Origin: Ideonella benzenivorans | GTDB lineage: Bacteria; Pseudomonadota; Gammaproteobacteria; Burkholderiales; Burkholderiaceae_C | Length of the DNA: 64,000 nt | Direction: 5' to 3' | Assembly: GCF_020387415.1 (NCBI RefSeq) | Contig: NZ_JAGWCB010000010.1 | Span: forward strand, 124,001 to 188,000 | In this document: one piece after another, positions 17,501 to 22,995 of the stretch | How the letters are laid out: the number at the start of each line of letters is the position of its first letter | Numbering within the stretch: the stretch's first letter is position 1 | Program-made: the position numbers and the translations under genes | The notes under the pieces: generated by a model | The model's input: the letters and a program-made list of their open reading frames with translations, nothing else | Told to the model about the DNA's origin: nothing | Database searches by the model: none

Positions 17501-19971
17501 AGCAGCAGCGAGGCCGGTGCCACCAGAGAGCGCCGCAGGTTGTCGAACAGCTTCCAGCGGTTGATGGCGCGCAGCGGGAAGCGCCGGGGCTGCAGCAGCA
17601 GGGGCAGCAGCTGCCAGTCGCCGCGGGTCCAGCGGTGGATGCGGGCGGCGGCCACGTCGGCATGGAAGGGAGCGGCCTCGACCAGCATCAGGTCCGTCAC
17701 CGCCGCGCAGCGTGTCAGGGCGCCTTCCAGCAGGTCGTGGCTGAGCACCAGATCCGTGGGCAAGCGCCCCCCCAGGACCTGATGCAGGGCCTGCACATTC
17801 AGCAGGCCCTTGCCGGTGAAACTGCCTTCGCCAAACAGATCCTGGTAGACCTCGGAGCTGGCGGCGCTGTAGGGGTCGATGCCGCACTGCCCCGAGAAGA
17901 TGCGGTGAAAGTGCGTCAGCTCCTGCGCGGTCGGCAGCGGTGTGACGACCCGGGGTTGCAGGATGGCGTAGCCACGCCGCACGCCACGGCCGTGGGCGTC
18001 CAGCTGCGGCTGGTTGTGCGGATGGGCGGCCACGCCCACCAGTTCCCGCAGCCGGCCCGGGGGCAGTGCCGTGTCGGCATCCAGCGTGAGCAGGTGGCGG
18101 ATGCCGGTGGCCAGGCGCGAATCCGGACCCAGGTCCAGAAACGCACCGCTGTGGCCGGTGGCCAGGGCGGCGATCAGCTGCTCAAGCTTGCCGCGCTTGC
18201 GTTCCCAGCCGATCCAACGCCGCTCGGTGTGGCAGTAGCGCCGCTCGCGCTGCAGCAGGATGAAGCGGGGGGCCACCCCATCGGGCGTGCCGCCATGCTC
18301 GGCGTTCAAGGCGCGCACGGCCTCGCGGGCCTGGGTCAGCAGGGCCTCGTCGCCGGGGGCTTGCGGGCCGTCAGCATCGGTCCAGTCGGTGGCCAGGGCA
18401 AACTGGGCCTGGCGCTCCGGATTGGCCAGATGATGCAGCAGCAGGCGCCGCGCCAGGGCGGCAATGGCCGGGGGATCGCTGAGCATGGCCGGGATCACCA
18501 CCATCACCCGGTGCTCGGGGGGAATGCCTTCGACCAGGGCCAGCCGCGGCAAATGCTGCGGCCGCACCGACTCGCTGATCATGCGGTTGACCAGAGCCAC
18601 CACCGCCTCGGAAGCCGGCAGCAGCAGCAGGGCCGACCCGCCCAGGGTCAGCCACAGGGGGGCGTGGGCCAACCCCAGCCCGGCATGCCAGAGCAGACCG
18701 CCCATCAACCCCAGGCTCCCCAACAGCAGAGCCCCCAGGTACAGCGGCAAGGCCAGATGGCGGCGGGCAGCACGCCACACCAGAAAGGGCCGCACATCCA
18801 GACCCAGACTGCGCAGCAGGACCGGATGGCCGGCGCCCTGCAACCAGTGGCTGGCAGCGGCCTCGGCACTGCCGGGATCGCTCGCGCGCTGCATCAGCCC
18901 CCGCAGCCGATGTCCCACGGTCAGCTCACTCAGGCCGCTGCGCCGGGCCAGGCGCTCGATGGCGTGCAAGGTCTGGTCGCGGGTGGTGGTGTGCTCGGCC
19001 CGGAACAACGGCGAGGTCAGCATCAGGCCCATCAAAGCACTGCTGGCCGCCACGATGTTGGGCCAGTCGGCCTCGCCGATGAGACGCAGCGAGGTGACAG
19101 CGTTGCTGACACTGAGGTTGTCCGCCGTCTGGTCGGCGCTGTACTGGGCCAGGGCCGCGGGCAGGTCGGACGTGACGGCCTGAAGCCAGGCCAGCGTGGC
19201 CAGGTGGCGCTCACGGCGGTCGCGCAGGCGCAGGCCCAGTTGGGCCAGGAAGATGTGTCCGACGCCGCGCGCTGTCAGCAGGGCCAGCAACGCGCCCAGC
19301 GTCGGGACCGTGCAGGGCTCCGGGCGGTCGCAGCACAGGTCGGCCAGCTCACAGGCGGCTTTCTGGGTGGCCACACGCTCGGCCAGCCGGCGCAGGTTCT
19401 CCACCAGCACCACGCGCAAGGTGGTCGGCAGGGCCCAGATCTCGCTGAGCCCGAGCTCGCGGGTTTCCTGGTAGGCCACCAGGAACTGCGCCAGCAGAGC
19501 CTCGTCGAAGGCGCCATCGGTGTGGGCCACAAAAGCCCAAGCCACCCCATAGATGCGAGGCAGTCCGGCCAGCGGCTCGTCGAGCAGCACCGGCAGGCTG
19601 TGGAAGTAGCGCCGGGTCAGGCCGTCACGGACTTCTCGGAGCTGGGCCTCGATCAGGTGGAAGTTGTCGAGCAACCACTCGGCGGCCGGGCTGACATCGT
19701 GCCCACTGGCGGCCTGCGCTCCGAGGTAGCGCTGGGCTGTTCGCAGCATCTCGATGTTGCTGCGCAGACGCGGGTAGAAGCCAGCCTGACGCCAGCTGGC
19801 GCGGGCGGCCCGGTGCGTCAGCCCCAGGCTGCGGCCATGCTGTGCAAAGCGCTCCGGTCCGAAGACCTCCGAACGGATCGGGGGTTGCAGGGGCCCGGCG
19901 CTGGCGTCCAGCAGCTGGGCCAGCATCGGCGGGACATCGGGGAGCAGGCGTACCAGATCGGCAGCAGGCAT
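11491..19971 (-). CDS. ndvB: Cyclic beta-1,2-glucan synthase (NdvB/Cgs type)
   Basis: A 2,826-aa inner-membrane enzyme, the same size class as rhizobial NdvB and Brucella Cgs. It uses UDP-glucose to build and cyclise periplasmic beta-1,2-glucan. The GT84 domain shows LTLDADTALPPGRL (~630), HDLLEGALTR and RWTRGDWQLLP (~780), flanked by hydrophobic helices. Next come a PF10091 glucoamylase-like domain (GSMFEYLLPSL, GVPWGISESAHA at ~1,330, MAHHQGMSIVA) and a GH94 phosphorylase domain with the catalytic-Asp motif GGGDWNDGMNRVG (~2,475), which in the family sets chain length. No frameshift was noticed. The product usually serves low-osmolarity adaptation and surface interactions. Confidence 0.93.
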   Translation of the reverse strand: MPAADLVRLLPDVPPMLAQLLDASAGPLQPPIRSEVFGPERFAQHGRSLGLTHRAARASWRQAGFYPRLRSNIEMLRTAQRYLGAQAASGHDVSPAAEWLLDNFHLIEAQLREVRDGLTRRYFHSLPVLLDEPLAGLPRIYGVAWAFVAHTDGAFDEALLAQFLVAYQETRELGLSEIWALPTTLRVVLVENLRRLAERVATQKAACELADLCCDRPEPCTVPTLGALLALLTARGVGHIFLAQLGLRLRDRRERHLATLAWLQAVTSDLPAALAQYSADQTADNLSVSNAVTSLRLIGEADWPNIVAASSALMGLMLTSPLFRAEHTTTRDQTLHAIERLARRSGLSELTVGHRLRGLMQRASDPGSAEAAASHWLQGAGHPVLLRSLGLDVRPFLVWRAARRHLALPLYLGALLLGSLGLMGGLLWHAGLGLAHAPLWLTLGGSALLLLPASEAVVALVNRMISESVRPQHLPRLALVEGIPPEHRVMVVIPAMLSDPPAIAALARRLLLHHLANPERQAQFALATDWTDADGPQAPGDEALLTQAREAVRALNAEHGGTPDGVAPRFILLQRERRYCHTERRWIGWERKRGKLEQLIAALATGHSGAFLDLGPDSRLATGIRHLLTLDADTALPPGRLRELVGVAAHPHNQPQLDAHGRGVRRGYAILQPRVVTPLPTAQELTHFHRIFSGQCGIDPYSAASSEVYQDLFGEGSFTGKGLLNVQALHQVLGGRLPTDLVLSHDLLEGALTRCAAVTDLMLVEAAPFHADVAAARIHRWTRGDWQLLPLLLQPRRFPLRAINRWKLFDNLRRSLVAPASLLLLGLALGGWLISPWAALGLVFVAFTAGPLVGALAGFLPGRGELALRRFYRLAGADLARAGLGGLWHLAQLAEQAAMGCDAIGRALYRMCVSHRHLLQWTTAASAQAGARTDLGALWRQHWRTPLLALTLGALAWAGAAPHLGLALGLCLLWAASPLWTWWGSVPTVARQAAALPAPAQAYLHGMARDTWRFFERCVGPEDRHLPPDNLQVMPVEQLAHRSSPTNIGLYLLSTACAREFGWIGTRELIDRLQATLATLQTLERHRGHFLNWYDTQSGQPLMPRYVSSVDSGNLCGHLLAVAEACRALAEHPLDPQALQDALARGRQRLRPLLAHRHGLDAAQRAALQLGLADLRATRRAIARDAAEDAAAARLALLALARDLEQLALQADFGFLYHRKRHLLHLGFRVAEQQLDAGLYDLLASEARLSSLLAIAGGGAPVRHWTALGRPFFVLGSQAGLRSWSGSMFEYLLPSLTLVEPPGSALYEACRVALTVQQRYTQPLGVPWGISESAHAGRDLSLTYQYAPQGVPRLALRRTPPGELVIAPYATALAAQIAPVAAWQNLVALEDLGARGAYGFFDALDFTRARQSLGEDSTPVATFMAHHQGMSIVALANVLLGGVAQRWGMANVHVEAVSSLLHERAPREISNLQISPPPASALLLSHLPSLMHEVSPGLAAVEPSHLLSNGRYRVALRANGAGWSRWGDQDLTRWRDDVLRDAHGSFFYLRRGRDKAVVSLTQHPAPDAAAEYHSVWHADRLCLSARWPDLHSEITVWVSPEDDIEFRLVELQNLSAHALELTLISAFEPTLTSARADEAHPAFSQMFLRAEGLPAQQALLFERRPRLATETGLLAAHFLAHSEPVVGDLQVQTDRQRWLGRNRAPHLPQAELEPLQAGELATGLDPVCVLAARLRIEPHGKVSLTFATAAADQASTLRAVIDKYRQPSHTERAALMSATLAGIRLTALGISPDAFSAAQKLTTALLLSLSRPQMGDVARRADGADGLSATALTEAAVSGWDRRLLWRFGLSGERPIVLVNIGTPSGLNLVRALDQALRLWAWGGVGCDLVVINDQPVSYLMDLHQTLSALRDLHAADLGVSSSPACTGFHVLRADTLLAAELSALQHLARVHFHADGRPLLQHVQAWTARHERALGQRQVMASTVLPARVAAAQGVSAGHFGADGVEFSFEVSAGCRPPRPWINVLANPGFGTLVSEAGGGGSWALNSQLNQLTAWSNDPVADPPSEWWLLQDLHSRDVWSVAPSAWGAPEAVYAIRHGQGCTHIAHHHGDLDITADWCVDATVAVKQVVIHVHNKGSRTRLLRLVGMVEWLMGASRQDRASVDSALHSQRLPQNARLTALLATQCEEAPGLGRGTAFLALAGGTLGEQPDWSADRREFFDARGRLVLPDHFGQVQGPGLDPCAALADTLSLAPGASAQRVFLLGYAASPEAARQLALRAAVVDADTRRTQVHAHWDTLLGATLVSTPDPLFDALVNRWLLYQSVSSRLWAKAGFYQAGGATGFRDQLQDTLALAWAAPALLREQILRCAARQFPEGDVQHWWHEPGGAGVRTHFSDDLLWLPYACSHYLNRCGDASLLDEPVTFIDGPPIAEGADDVYGVPSVSSLSASVYEHAARAIDHSLRVGGHGLPLMGGGDWNDGMNRVGHQGRGESVWLGWFLCCVVADFVPLARSRGELERVERWTLAAQGWKTALLGPAWDGQWFRRAFFDDGQALGSAHNGEARIDLIAQAWAVLSGVPPLAQQKQAMAAVEAALVDHEAGLIRLLTPPLAQAEPSAGYIQAYPPGVRENGGQYTHAGVWALMAQARLARQTPGSAEVAARVYRDFCLLSPAHRSQHPQQGQVYGLEPYAVAGDVCSASPYVGRGGWSWYTGAAAWLHRAAIESIFGLQLQAQVLRFSPCLPAHWLRAELVLQREDRRMRFIFLRGTPQQLQAARDKEGAQWLRPDQSLEWTRLGPESCFVIPLPDQRGGIADASLETTISTRRLS

Positions 19972-19974
19972 GCG

Positions 19975-20217
19975 TCAGAGGACGGACAGCAGGGCCGCCA
20001 GCAGCAGCACCAGCACCAGCGCGCTGGTGACGATGCGCGCCAGCATGAAGCCACCCAGCACCCCGGCGCCGTGGCGCAGCGTGAACAGGCGCCTGCCTGT
20101 GTGCCGGCAGCCTGCCAGATGCTCGCCGAGCTCGCTGATCTCGCGCGGTGATGCCTCGGCGCTGTCGCCAAAGGAAGAGGTGAGCCAGTGCATTCCGGAG
20201 GTGGCCTGGTGGTTCAT
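19975..20217 (-). CDS. Small membrane protein in operon with the glucan synthase
   Basis: An 80-aa protein with a polar N-terminal half (MNHQATSGMHWLTSSFG) and one hydrophobic C-terminal helix (IVTSALVLVLLLAALLSVL) that runs to the last residue, as in tail-anchored proteins. Its stop is 3 bases before the glucan synthase ATG, so it is co-transcribed and may be coupled to it. A CRHTGRR segment precedes a second weakly hydrophobic stretch. Function unknown. The context suggests a role linked to glucan synthesis, but nothing in the sequence proves it. Confidence 0.6.
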   Translation of the reverse strand: MNHQATSGMHWLTSSFGDSAEASPREISELGEHLAGCRHTGRRLFTLRHGAGVLGGFMLARIVTSALVLVLLLAALLSVL

Positions 20218-20415
20218 GATCAACTCCGCCCGCCTGGCGCTGCCGCCACACGGAAATAGGAAAGAGAACGGGAGCCGCAAGGCCCTGCCCGGCCGGCACC
20301 CACTGCGGGTCACGATAGGCGCTGCCTGCCGTGCCATCTGTGCGCTGCCGCACGCAGATGGCGCGTATAGTGAGCCGCAGGAGTGCGCATGCCCCTTTCA
20401 TGGGCGGAGTGCTCC

Positions 20416-20424
20416 GTCGGTGCG
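20416..20424 (+). promoter_or_regulatory. Half-site of the shared palindrome before the Crp/Fnr gene
   Basis: GTCGGTGCG matches exactly one arm of the palindromes at 9653 and 10214. It lies 31 bases upstream of the regulator's ATG. The opposite arm is only weakly kept (ACAACGGTAG follows). It would fit autoregulation, but a 9-base match in GC-rich DNA can occur by chance. Confidence 0.3.
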
Positions 20425-20454
20425 TCACAACGGTAGGTATCCCGGAGAACGCCC

Positions 20455-21171
20455 ATGGCTCTCGTCCTCGCCTGCGAGCAAAACCACCTGCTCTCGCGCC
20501 TGGCCCCGGAAGAAAGGGCGCGCTGGTTGCCGCACCTGGAGCTGGTTGAGCTGCCCCTGGGGCTGGTGCTCTACGAGCCCGGGCGCAGCCTGAGCCACGT
20601 GTACTTCCCGACCACGGCCATCGTCTCCATTCTTTATGTGACAGAGACCGGGGCCTCGGCCGAGATCGCCATGGTCGGCAACGAAGGTCTGGTGGGCATC
20701 TCGCTGTTCATGGGGGGCGACACCACCCCGAGCCGTGGTGTGGTGCAGAGCGCGGGTCAGGGCCTTCGCCTGGGCGCGCAGCTGCTCAAGGAGGAGTTCG
20801 AGCGGGCGGGGCCGGTGATGCACCTGATGCTGCGCTACACCCAGGCCTTGATCACGCAGATGTCGCAGACGGCCGTCTGCAACCGCCACCACTCGCTGGA
20901 CCAGCAGCTCTGCCGCTGGCTGCTGCTGAGCCTGGACCGTCTGCCAGGGAACGAGCTGGTGATGACGCAGGAGCTGATCGCCAACATGCTGGGCGTGCGG
21001 CGCGAAGGTGTGACCGAGGCTGCCTTGAAGCTGCAGGCGGCCGGCCTGATCCGCTACGCGCGGGGACACATCACCGTGCTGGACCGGCCCGGCCTGGAGG
21101 CACGCAGCTGCGAGTGCTATGCCGTGGTCAAGCGCGAATACGACCGGCTGTTGCCCCCCTGCGTTCGCTAG
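20455..21171 (+). CDS. Crp/Fnr-family transcriptional regulator
   Basis: A 238-aa regulator. The N-terminal cyclic-nucleotide-binding-like barrel spans residues ~8-125 (LVLYEPGRSLSHVYFPTTA, AEIAMVGNEGLVGISLFMGG). A dimerisation helix follows, then a winged helix-turn-helix at ~171-205 (TQELIANMLGVRREGVTEAA, then LQAAGLIRYARGHI). It lacks the Cys set of Fnr, and the ligand is unknown. The ATG is preceded by GGAG at -8. It sits amid envelope and stress genes, some of which share a palindrome, and is a plausible local master regulator (inference). Confidence 0.88.
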   Translation: MALVLACEQNHLLSRLAPEERARWLPHLELVELPLGLVLYEPGRSLSHVYFPTTAIVSILYVTETGASAEIAMVGNEGLVGISLFMGGDTTPSRGVVQSAGQGLRLGAQLLKEEFERAGPVMHLMLRYTQALITQMSQTAVCNRHHSLDQQLCRWLLLSLDRLPGNELVMTQELIANMLGVRREGVTEAALKLQAAGLIRYARGHITVLDRPGLEARSCECYAVVKREYDRLLPPCVR

Positions 21172-21272
21172 CGCACAGAACGCGCTCGCCCCGGCTGCCC
21201 ATACTGCATCGGTCGGCGCGGCGGATCTCAGAGGTTCTCGGAGCCGCCCTGCCGTTCAGCCGGAGAGACCCC

Positions 21273-21383
21273 ATGAGCAAGTCACAGCAGCACGGCAACA
21301 AGGAAGCCAAGAAGCCCAAGAAGGCGCCACCACCTGCCCCCCCGACAGGGGCGGCTGCGGCGCCTCCGCGACAGAAGTCATGA
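21273..21383 (+). CDS. Small Lys/Pro-rich protein, 36 aa
   Basis: A very short gene with a strong ribosome site (GGAGAGACCCC before ATG). The product starts MSKSQQHGNKEAKKPKK and continues with a Pro/Ala-rich tail, so it is very basic and probably disordered. I recall similar short HGNKEAKKPK proteins annotated as hypothetical in Proteobacteria, which supports a real gene. It lies between the Crp/Fnr gene and the diguanylate cyclase gene on the same strand. Role unknown. The charge could suit nucleic-acid or acidic-partner binding. Confidence 0.6.
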   Translation: MSKSQQHGNKEAKKPKKAPPPAPPTGAAAAPPRQKS

Positions 21384-21436
21384 GGCCCTCTGTGGCCAGG
21401 GTCGCACAAGGCTGACTTTGACGAGGGAGACGGCCG

Positions 21437-22318
21437 ATGGGGCACACCATGTGGCAAAGCCATCCGGTCCAGGGGCGCAACGGTCTGCGAGGTTCTCGCC
21501 GGGGCGCCCCCAACCGCGTGAAGGGGCCGTCGGCGCCAGAGCACCTGGATGCCCTGTTCGGCACCGTCACCGCACGGCTGGAGGGGCTGGTGGTCCCCCG
21601 CAGGACCGGCACGGCGATCGCCCCCAGCCCTTCACGCCATCGCACCGAGTTGGTGGCGTGCGTGCAGACCATGGGCCAGCTGTATCAGATGCTGATGCAG
21701 GAGCTGGCACGCTCGCAGGAGCTGGAGCGGCATGTCCTGGAAACCCAGGCCACTCTGGACCGGATCCATGCGGAACTGACCGGCACGCGCGACGAGGAGC
21801 GGCACGCCCGTCACCTGGCCCTGCATGACAGCCTGACCCAGCTGCCCAACCGGCGCTTCTTCGTCGAGCGGCTCGAACAGGTGCTGGCCCAGCGTGACAC
21901 CCATCCGGGTACGCTGGCCGTGCTGTTCCTGGATCTGGATGCCTTCAAGCCCATCAACGACGCCCATGGCCACCATGTGGGTGACGAGTTGCTGCAGATC
22001 GTCGGCGCCCGGCTGGGCCGCCTGCTCCGGTCCGGCGACATGGTCAGCCGCCTGGGCGGAGATGAATTCGCCTGCCTGTGCGATGGTCTGTCCAGCCGAG
22101 AGCAGATCGGCCACCTGGCCGACAAGCTGTTCGCCGCGGTGGCGGCCCCGATGCAGATCGGCGCACTGAACCTGTCGGTGCGCCCGAGCATCGGCATCGC
22201 CCTGTGCCCGCAGGACGGCCACCGCGTGGCCGAGTTGCTGCAGCGCGCCGACGCTGCCATGTACCGGGCCAAGCGGGAACGATGCCGCCATGCGTTCTTC
22301 GCCGCATCGGGCGGCTGA
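21437..22318 (+). CDS. GGDEF diguanylate cyclase
   Basis: A 293-aa cytosolic protein that makes c-di-GMP from two GTP. The N-terminal ~125 residues have no known sensor domain but contain a coiled-coil helix (SQELERHVLETQATLDRIHA) suited to dimerisation. The GGDEF domain runs ~128-285 with HDSLTQLPNRRFF, LFLDLDAFKPIND and an intact active site GGDEF (207-211). An RSGD product-inhibition site lies five residues before it. The end keeps ADAAMYRAKR. Every catalytic residue expected for activity is present. The ribosome site GAGGGAG precedes the ATG. Confidence 0.92.
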   Translation: MGHTMWQSHPVQGRNGLRGSRRGAPNRVKGPSAPEHLDALFGTVTARLEGLVVPRRTGTAIAPSPSRHRTELVACVQTMGQLYQMLMQELARSQELERHVLETQATLDRIHAELTGTRDEERHARHLALHDSLTQLPNRRFFVERLEQVLAQRDTHPGTLAVLFLDLDAFKPINDAHGHHVGDELLQIVGARLGRLLRSGDMVSRLGGDEFACLCDGLSSREQIGHLADKLFAAVAAPMQIGALNLSVRPSIGIALCPQDGHRVAELLQRADAAMYRAKRERCRHAFFAASGG

Positions 22319-22335
22319 GACGCCCGGCCCTGGAA

Positions 22336-22959
22336 TCACCCCCCCGTCTGGCGGGCGACATCGGCGAAGGGCTCTTCGCAGAAGGTCGCCAGGAACAAGG
22401 CCTCGTCGGGCAGCGGGCTGAGGGACACCCTGAAGGCCCGTGCCTCGCCGCTGCGGGGTTGCAGCGTCAGCGTGGCCGCCGCCACGGGCGGATCGCGATC
22501 ACGGCAGGCGGCGATCAGCGCATGCATCGTCTGCCCCCCCTGCGGGGACAGAAAGCCATCCAGCGCCTGGCCACAGGCATCGTCCTGGGCCAAGCCCAGC
22601 GCGCGGGCGGCCATCCGGTTGAGCTCATGCACGAGCAGATCCTGGTCGAGGGTGAAACAGGCCACCGGCTGGTGGTCGTAGCGCTGGACCTGCTGCTCGA
22701 GCGCCAGTTCCAGGGCCTGACGCGACTCACGCAAGGCCTCGGCCTGCAGGTCCAGCTCAATCTGGTGCACCTGCAGTTCGTGCAGCAGGGCCAGTGCGTC
22801 AGAGGCCTTCTCCGGCGTGGAGGCCAGTTCGTGGAGCACGGCCAAGGCATCCCGCCCGATGTTGGCCGAATCCTTGGGGCTGGCGGTGTGGTCACGGCGG
22901 AGCGTGGCGCGCAGGCGAAGGTCCGCCGCAGGCAGGGTTGCGGATCCGATTTTTGTCAT
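22336..22959 (-). CDS. PAS-domain protein
   Basis: A 207-aa protein. The ATG at 22959 has GGAG seven bases upstream, which decides the start. Residues ~40-90 form a helical/coiled-coil region (VHQIELDLQAEALRESRQAL), a pattern typical of the linker before PAS domains in multi-domain sensors. A PAS domain follows (HQPVACFTLDQDLLVHELNR, later GFLSPQGG and FRVSLSPLPDE). No kinase, GGDEF or other output domain is present. It lies 36 bases after the CheB-CheR fusion gene on the same strand and looks like a split-off part of the larger sensor proteins in which CheB, CheR and PAS modules usually lead to a kinase. Confidence 0.75.
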   Translation of the reverse strand: MTKIGSATLPAADLRLRATLRRDHTASPKDSANIGRDALAVLHELASTPEKASDALALLHELQVHQIELDLQAEALRESRQALELALEQQVQRYDHQPVACFTLDQDLLVHELNRMAARALGLAQDDACGQALDGFLSPQGGQTMHALIAACRDRDPPVAAATLTLQPRSGEARAFRVSLSPLPDEALFLATFCEEPFADVARQTGG

Positions 22960-22995
22960 GGAACGGCTCCGGCCGCGTGGCGGCTCCAAGCCACT

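Noticed and set aside
16180-20151. 1,323-codon open frame opposite the glucan synthase
   Set aside because: A mirror frame caused by high GC third positions. Its Gln/Arg/His-rich product resembles no protein, and the opposite strand encodes clear GT84/GH94 domains.
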